This document shows, one piece after another, positions 46,937-58,505 of a stretch of DNA of 64,000 nt. Made by a program: the position numbers and the translations under genes. The notes under the pieces are model-generated. The model made no database searches. It was given only the letters and a program-made list of their open reading frames with translations, and was not told the DNA's origin. Numbering within the stretch: position 1 is the stretch's first letter; each line of letters starts with the position of its first letter. Source of the stretch: Lithospermum erythrorhizon (taxonomy: Eukaryota; Streptophyta; Magnoliopsida; Boraginales; Boraginaceae); assembly GCA_019722365.1 (NCBI GenBank), contig JADFUC010001000.1:1426001-1490000 (forward strand), given 5' to 3'.

Positions 46937-47300
46937 TTACCACAGCCATAGATCGGTACTCTGCCTCAGCAGAAGAACGAGAAACGGTCTCCTGTTTCTT
47001 TGACTTCCATGAAACAGGAGACTAAAGGAACACAATCCAACCAGGATTGAACGACGAGTAATTGGGCAACTAGCCCAATCGGAATCACACCATCCCGAAG
47101 TTGCAATTACTATCGGGCCAAGAACAGATGCCTTGTCCAAGACAACTTTTCAGGTACTTTACTACTCGAAGTGCAGCTATCCAATGATCCTGACATGGCT
47201 CATGTAAAAATTGAGACAATACATGCACCGCAAAAGACAAATCAGGATGAGTAAAAGATAGATAAAGTAAACGACCCACTAACCGACGATAACGATCCAC
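46937..47300 (-). pseudogene. copia RNase H region (copia-2)
   Basis: Frames contain YRRLVGRLLYLSFTHPDLSF, ALRVVKYLKSCLGQGI and GWCDSDWASCPITRRSI, the standard sequence of copia RNase H with its DSDWA block. One frameshift separates them. Degenerate reverse-transcriptase similarity continues from 47300 to about 47830. Confidence 0.85.
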
Positions 47301-47869
47301 ATCCTACAACGGAGCACTAGTCCAACTGCCCAACCTATGATTCTCGCTTCCATCGGAAACCGACCGTTTAGCACCCAACAACCTCAGCTCGTAAATAATA
47401 TCAAGAGAGTATATTTCTCCGACTCGTAAAATATCCCTTCTTGACTACGGACAACCTCAACTCCTAAAAAATACTTCCACCCATCGAGATCCTCATGTGA
47501 AAAATACCTAACTAAGATACCGCTTGGAAGCCTCGAAACGTAGCGGAATCACTTCCCAAAAGCATGATCAACGTACACCAACACATGCAAACGTACCTGC
47601 CCCTTACACAAGGTAAACAGAGCATAATCGGAATATGACTGAACAAAATCATACCTCCTCAATGCAGCCTGGGGCTTGGAGAACTAGCAACGAGTTGCTT
47701 CAACACATGTAAAGACTTCAAGTGTTTACACAGCCCCTCGGTCTCCTTATGTAACCCCGACACCCCATGTAAACCTCTCCTCGTATAAATCCTCACGCAG
47801 TGCCATCAGGGAACGGCCCATCCGATGCTGTAACCCCCAATTCCCCGATCACGAATAGCTAAAATGAAG

Positions 47870-48449
47870 ATTTAACAGAACTCCTAATTAATTAATTAGT
47901 CAATTAAATTAATTCTATAGTTAGTTGAGCTCGTTAGTAACTTGTTAGTTACTAATAATAACTTGTTAGTTACTAATAATAACTTGTTAGTGTTTAATTT
48001 ACTTAACGGTTTAATTAAATTAAACGAAATAACTCCATACTAAACTATTTGGTCGAGATTTTGTTGACCCTATATGTTAAAAGTCAGACAGTTTTTCATA
48101 CAAGAAAAATAAACTCTAGCCACCTTTTTCATCACCATATGGTCGGGGTAATATCAAGAAGAAGAATTAAAATTTTTCTGATTTTTCATCTAATTCAATC
48201 CATGTTCTAGCGCACGCAAGCGCTGATTCAACCCTCTCGACGTGACTAAATTGCAGGCACTACAATTGGAGTGCTCAAGAATTGGATTGCTGGTCTAGGG
48301 TACGGGAAAGATTGTTGATAGGCTTCCGCTGGAATCTTTGTAAGTTTTTCCCATTTTATTTAGTTCATAGTTTAAACACCTAACAGTTCATGTATAAAAA
48401 TATGTTTTTGGTTAAAGTTTTATATCAAGATATGCATATTTTTCCAACA
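47870..48449. repeat. LTR-like insertion inside copia-2
   Basis: Interrupts copia-2 between integrase and reverse transcriptase. Its right end on the minus strand starts TGTTGGAAAA, a typical LTR start. Its text (GAGCTCGTTAGTAACTTGTT, then TTAATTAAATT) resembles 21590-21690 inside element A. It contains a 21-bp tandem repeat (TAGTTACTAATAATAACTTGT) at about 47938-47992. It is probably a solo LTR; target duplications were not found, so the left edge is uncertain. Confidence 0.5.
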
Positions 48450-48587
48450 TTTACCACAACCCAAATCAGCCCCGACTACCTCCAAACAAGACTGAAGCCA
48501 CCACTGCACTCGGACTCGCTTGGAACCGAGATGCCAACCTGAGTAGCCTAATCATCAATATCCATGTCCAAAGGAGGAGGCTGCTCA

Positions 48588-49446
48588 TTATCGACCACAC
48601 CAGTCAGCGGTAGATTCAAGCACAGGCCCACTGAGACCATATCCCCAATGCCTTCTCACCCAACTCTCCACCATCCTCAGACTCCAAGCAATCAGACCTA
48701 TTATCCAAATTATTTTATAACGACATAACAAAAACACTAGGAGTGGAACTTTCATATGGAAACTCATTTTCATAAAACACCACATCTCAGAAAACAAAGT
48801 AATCATGTGACTCCAAATCAAAAAGTTTTCACCCTTTTTTTCCAAACGAATACCCCCCAAAAACACACCTCCTACTGCTACTACTAAACTTGTCAAGTTT
48901 ACACTTCTGATCATAAGAAAAATAGAGAGATCCAAACACAAGTAAGTGAGAATATGAAAGGGCCTTGCCATACAACATTTCATAAGGAATCTTAAAATTC
49001 AAAACACTAGAAGGAGTACGATTAATCAAGTATCCTGTAGTTAAAATACATTCACCCCAGAACTTAATAGGTAAACTAGCCTAAAATCTCAATGCTCGCC
49101 CCACATTTAAAATATGACGATGTTTCCGTTCTACCCTCCCATTTTGTTGAGGGGTACCAACACAAGAAGTTTCAAATATAATACCATTAGCTGAGAAATA
49201 ATCACGAAGGCATAAAAATTCAATTTCATTATCACTACGAACATACTGAACTTTAGCCCTAAATGGGCTATCCACAAGAGCAAAGAATTGCATAAAATAC
49301 TTCATTACTTCGGTTTTATCAACCAACAAAAACAACCGCACTACACGAGAATAATCATCAACTATCGTAAGAAAATCCCGAGCCCCACACATAGCCGGAC
49401 CCAGGAGTCCGATTTTGATGGTGTAGAGTACAAGTTTTTTTAACAC
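48588..49446 (-). pseudogene. copia integrase region (copia-2)
   Basis: FLTIVDDYSRVVRLFLL, KVQYVRSDNEIEFLC and GTPQQNGRVERKHRHILN are the classic integrase-core blocks, with the D, D and E catalytic positions visible. Then come MINRTPSSVLNFKIPYEMLYG and FGSLYFSYD. A frameshift near 49030-49080 divides it. Confidence 0.85.
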
Positions 49447-50381
49447 TTCGTTTTATTCTATTTTTAAAAAAAATTATGGAAACTATGGCCAAAATGACAT
49501 TGTTTTTAAACCTAGCATTTTCATCCTACTAATCAATCAAAACAAGTTTATTCACTACTATACAACTAGAACTGTTATCGAGCTGACATTTTTTTTCTCG
49601 GCTTTGTGTTGGCTCACTGAGGCGATCCAAAACCGAGTCGCGCTCCAAGCTAGAGAAATTGGTTCTTCACATTACTAAATCATAACAATTCAATGGTAAA
49701 ATCGGACATTTTATTAAAACTCAATATATAATACTTAATAGAAAGAAATTAACATGATTTGCAAGAATAATTAGAAGCAAGAACAATTCAATAATTTGAA
49801 AGAATAAAATCTTCTAACAAAAAAACTAACATCCAAAAATTAGATTTAATGGTTTGAAAGAATATCTAAGCACTCATTCACATTCTTCTTTTCCTTTTCA
49901 ATCAAAACTATCCCTCTACCTCCATATACAACTCAAATAAATCTACACTCATTCAAATATCTCTTGTGGCTACTATTCTCCATCATTCTAAAATTTCCAA
50001 AATTGAAGGAAAAAAAAGAATGAATAGGAAAATGAAAAAATAGAATGGTCAAAATTGAAAAAAGAAGAATGAAGCGGAAAATGAAAAAAAAATGAAGAGA
50101 AAAATGAAAAAATAGAATGGTCAAAATTGAAAAAAGAATAATGGAGAAGAAAATGGAAAAACAAGAGTTGATGCCTATATGCGAACTCTGACCAACAAAT
50201 TATTAGTTCAACTTACAACCACTTGCGCTACTTTCAAGTTTGTAAATCTATGCAACATATATAGTACACATTTTAAAAATGAAAATACTGGTGGTGCAAT
50301 TGCACCAGTATGGTATGCATGGATCCGGCTATGCCCCACAAGAAGACAAATTGTGATACGAGCCCCACAAATCATAATGAA

Positions 50382-51226
50382 TCATCTCAAAACAACGAGT
50401 AGCTTTATGTTCGCTACTAACAAAATGATCCCTAGACTGTTAGGTTTAATGACAAACGATACACGCCTTATTCGATAACTGACATGAGCTAGAAAGAAAG
50501 GGTAAAGGTCTAAGTACTCTATCAGAGGGAGATCCAACCTACAATGCCACAAATCTAGAGAAACTTTCCTATTCACATGCAACATCCTCATCTCCGGAAT
50601 AATGCAAAAGTAGTAGAGTCCATTCCGTCGCTCACCGACTCCAATCAAGGTTCTCGGAGTATGGTCCTGAATCAAACAACCATTCTTAGTAAATTGAATC
50701 AAACAACTTAGCGAATCAGCTAACTGGGTCACATAACTTAAATTACAGGTAAACTGAGGTACAAATAAAACATCCGTAATACCAGATTAGCAGATAATCG
50801 TACACTACCACTTTTTGTAACAGTAGAAATTTGTCTGTCGGGAAGACCAATAAGACAACCAGAGATATCAATAGTATCATATAATAAACTCAAATCACCA
50901 GTCACATGGTTCGAAGCCCCCGTATTATTAAACCACGAAGTGGTAATAAACTTACCAGACAAACGGTTATCAGAGATAATATTAGAACTACTAAGAAGAG
51001 CATTCAATTGCTCCAATTGTGAAATCGAATAACCCAGAGATGGTTTCAAACTATGATCAGACACCCAATTTGAATTATCAATAACTTTTAATCGATTCCA
51101 TTGCGCAGTCGAGATACCCGACATGCGTTGTACTTGTGTGGGTTGATGTTCTATAGTATTAATATGAACTAGTGAGTTTGGATTAACAATAGCATGAACC
51201 TTTATGCTACTGAGTCCCGCGGCCAT
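50382..51226 (-). pseudogene. copia protease and pre-integrase region (copia-2)
   Basis: From the Met at 51226 about 110 residues precede the protease motif NNTGASNHVTGD, where the catalytic D of DSGA is replaced by N. A GAG-pre-integrase block follows (LDLWHCRLDLP). Frame changes near 50735 and below. No gag or zinc knuckle precedes it. Confidence 0.8.
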
Positions 51227-51331
51227 GTGAACAGCATAAAAAAGAAAATAAAAAATTCTTGTAGTTGAATAAGGATGCGATGGAGAAGATAGTGAAAGAA
51301 AAAAAATGTAATTTTTGTCCTAGTCGTATTA

Positions 51332-51343
51332 GCTTTAACACCA
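51332..51343 (-). other. Primer-binding site of copia-2, degenerate
   Basis: On the minus strand TGGTGTTAAAGC, three mismatches from TGGTATCAGAGC, adjacent to the LTR. Confidence 0.55.
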
Positions 51344-51442
51344 TGTGCTAATAGAATATACACAATATGATATAGCCTATCTTCTAGCAAGCTAATAATA
51401 TACAAGTCCGTCAAATATAATATTCGTGTAGTCTAATAGTAA
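51344..51442 (-). repeat. 5' LTR of copia-2 (short)
   Basis: About 99 bases, the direct-repeat partner of 46527-46613. Confidence 0.6.
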
Positions 51443-51505
51443 CTCTAGCCAAATAATCACCATTTCGCAACGATTTGTTTTGCCCGTAATCACTGCTCAT
51501 TTTTC

Positions 51506-51707
51506 TACTCCCTCCAATTCAAAATAATTGATTTTCTCACATATCGAGGTAAATCTTTAATCATCAATAACTCTTTAATTATATTATTAAGTATTTTAAA
51601 AGACGAATCCAATTATATAAATTTTATATTTTAAAATAACGAATAATTAATTGGCCAAATTTAATTAAAAAATTAAATATCAATTATTTTAAATTGGAGA
51701 AACTACT
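51506..51707. repeat. Stowaway-like MITE
   Basis: The left end reads CTACTCCCTCCAATTCAAAA and the right end, read on the other strand, GTAGTTTCTCCAATTTAAAA. The ends share about 25 bases with few mismatches, TA flanks, and an AT-rich interior of about 150 bases. Confidence 0.7.
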
Positions 51708-52712
51708 ATGTTTTCCCGGCACGATAAAAGACCTAGAGAACATAATAATAATATAAAATAGTCCGACCCCTAGAATTCTGCTCGGGTTACATACTTACAT
51801 ACGTAGGTTAGCCGTATAACAAGTCTAAAGAAGGTGATGCATCATACATTGTGATGAAGAACCACCATTTCAAGATGTTCAAACCTACTCCCATATTCCA
51901 ATTTATTTTTAAGGCTAATTTATTGTTTTCTCTTCTTAGGTTTATTTTCAATCTAGCCTTCTTCGAAATTTTCGCTATTGTTCGCTATCCCATAAAATAT
52001 TTATTCAAGGCTATTTCGTCTCCTAAATTATTATTTTTCGTCTCAACGCCTCGACTTAATTTTACATATTTAGCAATATGTAAATTCATTAAAAAATATA
52101 AAATATCTATTTTGCCCTTAAATAGTATTTCATTAAATATTACATTTGAAAATAGACATATATTTTAAAAATACTTAATATATAAATATATTTTATAATA
52201 AATCGAAATAAAATAATTATAAAATAAAACCCCACCCAACCCATATCCCGACCCCCACCATCCTCCACTCCCCATACCCCCCCCCAACAACACCCCGCAC
52301 CCCCACTGTGTATCATCTTGGCATTTCCAGGATATGGCCATTAGAGGCTTTGGTAATATTTTTGGTGAGCAGCAAACAGGTGACGTGGGGAATGTGGGCA
52401 TAGATATCTTCTTTGAGATGCTTTTCGAAAGCCTATCCAATGTCTCTTCCGTAATATTTATTCCGTCTAATAGCCCCCCAACCCCACTGCCCCCTGCATC
52501 CTCATCACTACAGCCCGTCAACCCCCCTCCTCCATTTCCATAAATTTATGGCGAGTCAATAGCGGAAGTGGTGGTTGAATGAATTTATATGGTAAAAATA
52601 AAAGGAAATTGAAACCTGAGAAGCAATGGGTTTGTTGTTGATCTCCATGAATTATGATTTGATTATAGCCGAGCTTTTGTTGAAGCCATAAAAAGGATAT
52701 ATGGCCAACTAA
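51708..52712. other. Spacer with a C-rich tract, no supported gene
   Basis: AT-rich to about 52210, then a C-rich stretch with ACCCC runs (52225-52310). Frames open on both strands at 52165-52543, but I could not assign either to a family. Confidence 0.4.
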
Positions 52713-52924
52713 AATATTGAGCCTAACAAGTCAGTGTACAATGCAGTTATAGATGCATATAGAAAGATCAACGGGAATAATCTTGCTGATTTGGTGAGGC
52801 AAGAAATGAGATTTTCCTTTGATGAACCAGAAGCCTCTGACTCGAAAGGTGCACGAGAGGCTCGGCAAAAACTTTCGGAGCAAGAATCAATATCCGACGG
52901 TTTCTCAGACGAGGAGCCTTGCTG
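52713..52924 (+). pseudogene. C-terminal fragment of a PPR-like protein
   Basis: A stop-free frame from 52713 encodes NIEPNKSVYNAVIDAYRKIN then LADLVRQEMRFSFDE and an acidic, Ser-rich tail to the stop at 52924. The PNKSVYNAVIDAYRK helix pair is a typical pentatricopeptide repeat, and an acidic tail after the last repeat is common. An in-frame stop lies immediately upstream, so only a last repeat and tail remain. It may be a last exon of a lost gene or a fragment moved here. PPR proteins bind organelle RNA. Confidence 0.45.
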
Positions 52925-53096
52925 ACTAGGTTGAAGCAGCCAACATTTGTAGAATGTATACTGCAAATTTGTTATTTGTGATATTGGACATAACTATTAT
53001 GGCTGGGGTAACTAGGTTGAAGCAGCCAACATTTGTAGAATGTATACTGCAAATTTGTTATTTGTGATATTGGACATAACTATTATGGCTGGGGTA
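52925..53096. repeat. Exact tandem duplication of 86 bp
   Basis: Two identical adjacent copies beginning ACTAGGTTGAAGCAGCCAAC at 52925 and 53011. The first overlaps the region just after the PPR-like stop codon. Confidence 0.95.
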
Positions 53097-54128
53097 AGGA
53101 TATAGGGGTATGCGGTAGAGTGCCGTTAAAGGAAAGAGGTGAGATTTATTTTTATTTTGCTTTTAAAATATTTTAAAATGCACCATTTTTAATTATAATG
53201 TTTGAAAAATTTAAGGGTAAAAATAGCTTCTTTCGTATTTTATAACGAATTTACGTTTATTTAAATATAAAAATTAGTGGCCTGCAGATTTCAGACAGTT
53301 AAAAATATTGTATGATAAGATAGATAAAATAAATATTTTATGACAATCGAACAATAACTAAACCGTAAAGGATAGATTGAAATAAAACGTATAAGATAAT
53401 AGATAAACGACAAATTATCCTATTTTTAAAGTCAGAATTCGCAGACATTTTGGACTCACGACTCAAGTCGATGTCATTAATTCCACCCAGATATGCAACT
53501 AAGACTAATTGGCAAACTTTTACTCTTTCTAGAAGCATAGATTTCTTCACTAATTAAGTAAATACATATTCTATTATAGAGTAAAAAATATACATGAACC
53601 ATATTAATTAGCCAGAGTTAAGAAACATATGTAGATAGTAGTTTAGGTAGAAAGTCATTTCCACATGCAGGTTCCTTATCCCTTCACTATTTAATGAATA
53701 AATATTAGTCACCATATTTAAATCGCTAATAACTACCTCATATTGCATTCTTAAAGTATTGCGAACTAACATTTAAATATTTTGATTTTTTACCTAAAAA
53801 TATTTTAAAGACAAATCTAATAATATAAAATTCATAATTATCAAAATTATGAATACAAACTAATATTTTAAAGACAAACTAATAATTAATAATTATGAAT
53901 TTTATATCATTAGATTTGTCATTAAAGTATTTTTATAAAATTATTTTCTTGTTCCTTCTCTTAATATAACTAAAATAAAAGTTGTTGATCAAAATTTGAT
54001 ACTAAAAAGATGAATATATCAAATTATCAACTAAGTTTGAAATTAAGATATATGGAAAATGAGTTGGACCACCTTCCTCAAGTATGGGTGGAGCGAGATG
54101 TACTTATTTTCCCTCATTGGCTACTAGT
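53097..54128. other. AT-rich spacer and P450 promoter region
   Basis: No gene supported; contains the hairpin at 53810-53920. Confidence 0.5.
53810..53920. repeat. Inverted repeat with 31-bp arms
   Basis: Left arm 53810-53840 begins GACAAATCTAATAATATAAA; right arm 53890-53920 is its reverse complement with one mismatch. Probably a small MITE in the P450 upstream region. Confidence 0.75.
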
Positions 54129-54142
54129 GTATATATATATAC
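54129..54142 (+). promoter_or_regulatory. TATA box of the P450 gene
   Basis: A TATATATATATA tract about 95 bases upstream of the start codon. It supports starting translation at 54235, because the in-frame ATGs at 54010 and 54052 would lie upstream of transcription. Confidence 0.55.
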
Positions 54143-54234
54143 ACGGCTTCCATTTACCTCCAAAAAGAAAAGAAAAAAATCCATCCAAAACATTTGTACA
54201 TCATCCATCCAAAACATTTGTACATCATCCATCC

Positions 54235-57200
54235 ATGGAGATTTCATATCTCTACTTCCTCTTAATCCCATCTTTGTACATCATCACTACTCATTTCATA
54301 AAAAAAATTAGAAATCTCCCACCAAGTCCTATCTTAACCCTCCCTATTCTTGGTCATCTCTACCTCCTTAAGAAACCCCTCCATAGAAGCCTAGCCAAAA
54401 TCTCCCAAAAAATTGGCCCCATAATCCTCCTTCAATTTGGGTCACGTCCGGTCCTAGTAGTATCCTCCCCCTCGATCGCCGAAGAATGTCTCCACAAAAA
54501 TGACGTCGTATTTGCCAACAGACCTCATCTACTAGCCGGAAAATACATTGGCTACAACTACACATCCCTAGCATGGGCTTCATATGGTGATCATTGGAGG
54601 AATTTACGTAAGATTTCGTCCCTCGAAATCTTGTCAACTCATCGACTACAAATGCTACATAGCATTCGTGTCGATGAGGTGAAATTCATGTTAAAAAGAG
54701 TGTTTAAGATTAGCCAAGATCAAGAAATTGTGGACATGAAAACAATGTTTTTTGAATTGATGTTGAATGTCATGATGAGGATGATTGCTGGGAAGAAGTA
54801 TTTTGGTGAAAAAGATGGGGATGTTGAACAAGCTAATAGGTTTAGGGAAATTGTTATTGAGACTTTTCAGCTTGCTGGAGCTACAAATATTGGGGACTTT
54901 TTGCCTATGTTGGGATCTAAGGGACTTGAAGATAGGTTGCTTAAGTTGAAGGAAAAAAGAGATGTGTTTATTCAAGAATTGGTTGATGAATGTAGAAGCA
55001 AGATCAAGAATGAAGATGGAGGTGATGATTTGGAGTTGAGTGGGAAAAAGAAGTGTTTGATTGAAGTTTTGCTGGGTTTGAGGGAGAAGGAACCTGAATA
55101 CTATACTGATGAACTCATCAAAAGCCTCATGTTGGTAAGTACACCCCCATTTTCATTTGTTTCTATATTTTATCTTGTTTTTTATTTAGATACATATATA
55201 TATTTCATAAATAGTCAATCAATTTTCAAATCATTAAGATATTCATATAATTAGATAATGCTAAACCACGCACATGCACTTATATGTATGCTAATTTAAT
55301 TTCTTTGCATTAAAACATTAGTCCAATAAAATTACTTGAGGTCAAAATTAAGTTTTAAGTGATTAGTAGTTTCAAACAATGAACAGTTTACATTCTGAAA
55401 TGGAGTACAGTAATTGATGATCCTTTACGTGGATTCCTTTATTAAGGTTTCTTTCTCGGACTAGCGAAACATCTTAACTTAAATTGATCCTTTACGCGAT
55501 TCCTTTATTAGTAGTCTGACTGGTGATCTTAACTTATGCGTGATCTTTTGGATGCATGGATCATGAGGATCCAGATTAGTGTTGAAAACGAGTAGACAAT
55601 TTATTAAGTCGAATAATTATTTGATTGTATATGGTATTGAACAATAATCTGTTTGATAAGTTGCTTGATCGATTTGCACACCACTTATGTCTAAGGTTAA
55701 ATTGGGATGAGTCCGATTATCATAAGAACAGAGTAGACTTGCTTTATTGAATCGTACTCTGTACCAATTGTCATTTTGGTAGAAACATATGGTGTCGAGT
55801 AGCCAAAAATTGCAGTAGATGAATTCCCTTATTCATATGTACCCATTTGCTTTCAATGTCACCTAATTTATTCTATGCTCCCATCAAATTCCATTTCTTC
55901 ATGTGTACCAAACATTGACTTTAATTTTTGTTTAAATTATGTTATCTCGTCATTTCGATTATTGGACCACGGATCTTGAATATGAAAGGGGGCGAATAAG
56001 GAAGATACAGTAACATTTTAATTAGTCATTAGAAAGAAATATTAGAACTATACCTTACTTCAAGTCAAGATTTGCAATATATTCCTTTCCCACTTGGATT
56101 TTCCTCAAGTGGTGGAGTATACTTTACATACCTTCAAAAACTTAACAATGAGAGGAAAAAAAAAATTATATTTATTTTAGCCAAACATTTTTAGTGCCGT
56201 GAAATGTTGAATAGCATGGTAGGCTCTGGATAACTTCGTTGACTTTCTGAAGTCTGATGTTGTCATAGTTGAGTATTAAGCACCATTGTTGATAAGTCAA
56301 GTAGAATAATACTCCGTAGTTTGTCATGTTTTGAAAGGAATTATATACGAAGCATTAGGTGACCAAAATGAGAAGGATAAGTTACTTTTGTTGGACAATA
56401 AACATAATATAATATCTGGATACAAAATCAAACTAAATCATTCTTCCAATATAACCCATTTACTATCTTCATTTCAATCTTACTTGAAAGTTTTGATTAA
56501 CCATTCAAGAAAATTAAATCCTAATTTAAATCCAAATTAATCTTATTAAATAAAATTTTGATGTTCAAAATCTTGATTTATAAGTGAGCGACTTGTAATA
56601 TCTAATAATAGTCTAAACCTTTTCATAAATCCTCAAAGCTATATATATAGATTAATAATCGAACTCATCAAGGCGAAAACGGTGGATTTACGCATAGGAT
56701 ATGGTATGGAGCAAATGAAAAGTATTCATTAATTATTTCAATGTTGAAATATACATGTAGGTTCTATTATCAGCAGGAACAGATACATCAGCTGGAACAA
56801 TAGAATGGGCACTATCATCTCTTCTAAACCATCCAGAAATTCTAAAGAAAGCTCAAAAGGAAATTGATGAGCAAATTGGACAAGAAAGATTGGTTGATGA
56901 ATCAGACATCCCCAACCTACCCTATCTCCGTTGCATCATGCACGAAACGATGAGGATGTTCCCAGCAGGACCATTGCTAGTCCCTCATCAATCGTCCGAA
57001 AAATGTAAGATTGGAGGTTACAATGTCCCAGGAGGTACCATGTTGTTGGTAAATTTGTTTGCAATTCAGAATGATCCTAAACTATGGGATCAACCAACAA
57101 AATTCATGCCTGAAAGATTTGAAGGCATGGAAGGAACAAGAGATGGCTACAAGTTCATGCCTTTTGGTACAGGGAGGAGAAGTTGTCCCGGTAAGCATTG

Positions 57201-57576
57201 ATTTTATCGCTCGACTATTTCTCACTCTATTAGTTGATAATGGCGTCACTCAAGTTGAGTTTTAATTTTTGCGATATTGCAATTTTGACTACATATTCAT
57301 CATTTAATTTTTAATGAGTTTAAATTAGTATAATGTATATGTACAATTATATCGCTCATCTTAAATTTTGATTCTGCCATTACAGGTGAAGCATTGGCTA
57401 ATCGTATGGTTGGATTGACAATTGGATCACTTCTTCAATGCTTTGATTGGGAAAGGGTTGGCAAAGAGATGATTGATATGAAAGAGGGGATTGGTCTAAC
57501 TTTGCCTAAAGCTCAACCTTTGATGGCAAAGCCTAAGCCTCGTCCTATCTTGCTTAATCTTCTTTCTCAAAATTGA
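54235..57576 (+). CDS. Cytochrome P450, CYP81-like, complete three-exon gene
   Basis: Exons 54235-55134, 56761-57190 and 57386-57576 join in phase to 1521 bp, 506 residues, a normal plant P450 length. Seen in order: N-terminal ER membrane anchor ([20 protein letters not shown]), proline hinge LPPSP (28-32), C-helix WRNLR (121-125), I-helix oxygen-binding AGTDTS (305-310), K-helix ETMR (362-365), PERF (417-420), and heme loop [10 protein letters not shown] with Cys442. The overall sequence is typical of CYP81, whose members hydroxylate isoflavonoids, indolic glucosinolates, lignans and some herbicides; the substrate cannot be told from sequence alone. Intron 1 is about 1.6 kb with proper GTAAGT and TAG borders. 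Intron 2 splits the heme-loop glycine codon after Cys. A 24-bp tandem repeat lies in the leader at 54187-54234. A MITE follows 120 bases after the stop. Confidence 0.93.
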
Positions 57577-57696
57577 AGTTTATTGAACATGTTATTTTAG
57601 TATGGTCATAGAAATACTGTTTTATGGAATTGAGCACGGAAGTTATATACGTTGTATAACTTATATGTGCATTATCTCATTCCTAAGCTATAAAGA

Positions 57697-58505
57697 GGGT
57701 GTTTGGCTAAGCTTATTTTTTTTGTCAAATTAACTTATAAGTCGATTGACTAAAAATAAAGCTAGGAAATAAGTGTCTCAACCTATAACTTATAAGTTAC
57801 AAATTAAAAAAATAGCAAATTCTAATTTTTCTTTTCCAATTTTTTTTACTCCAACTTATAATTTGGTTGGATCAACTAATTTACTTCATTACCCCTCAAT
57901 ATTTAACTTTATATTTTATTTACCCTTCATTTAATAAATATAAAAATATAATTTTTAAGTATACTCTAACTTTAAAGATTTTATTTCTTATTAAAAATAT
58001 ATATATATATATTTTGGGCTATAATTATTTTTATTCTTCAAATATTAAATTACTTTCACTTGGTTTATATCATAAAAGATAAAAAATGATATATAAACGA
58101 GATGCCTTTATAAAGTTTCATTACCATTTTGTACTATTTCTTTTACAATTCAAAGCAGATTATTCTCTATCAACTTATACATTATGTTAACCAAACAACT
58201 CAAAATAAATTTGATACTCTCTCAAATTCATTTTAATCGACTTTCACATATCGGACATAAATCTTTTGATCTTCACTACTTTTTAATTACTAAAATTTAC
58301 AAAATTAATATTATAAAAAGAGTTTTAAAAGACGAATTCAATTATATAAATTTTATATTTTTATAATAAGAATAAATTCACTCACAAAGCTCAATTTCAA
58401 AAATTAAAAACAATTAGAAATCTGATTGAGTGTGATAACTTGTAAGTAGGTAGGTTAAATCGTCACTTATATAAGTTAAAAAAAATAAGCTTAGCCAAAG
58501 GCCCC
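57697..58505. mobile_element. MITE of about 809 bp with 26-bp inverted ends (hAT-like)
   Basis: The left end begins GGGTGTTTGGCTAAGCTTAT; the right end read on the other strand is GGGGCCTTTGGCTAAGCTTA, so over 20 bases match nearly perfectly. AT-rich interior with no coding frame. An 8-bp target duplication was not clear. Confidence 0.8.

Larger units (their letters stand above)
46527..51442 (-). mobile_element. Ty1/copia retrotransposon (copia-2), near full length but decayed and gag-less
   Basis: Matching short terminal repeats lie at 46527-46613 and 51344-51442 (shared TATACACAATATGATATAGC). A purine tract on the minus strand (GAGGGGGG) lies just inside the left repeat. A worn primer site lies just inside the right one. 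Between them, in copia order on the minus strand, are protease, pre-integrase, integrase, worn reverse transcriptase and RNase H. The whole is about 4.9 kb including an LTR-like insertion of about 0.6 kb. The leader matches copia-1 (AATACGRCTAGGACAAAA). As in copia-1, no gag lies between the primer site and the protease. Confidence 0.85.

Noticed and set aside
52165..52543. Open frames on both strands, one Gly-rich and one Pro-rich
   Set aside because: They mirror each other over a C-rich tract. The minus frame has a plausible helical stretch (ITEETLDRLSKSISKK), but I could not link it to any family.
54010..54234. In-frame upstream extension of the P450 frame
   Set aside because: It spans the TATA box and a tandem repeat. 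The P450 anchor begins at 54235 and the total length is then normal.
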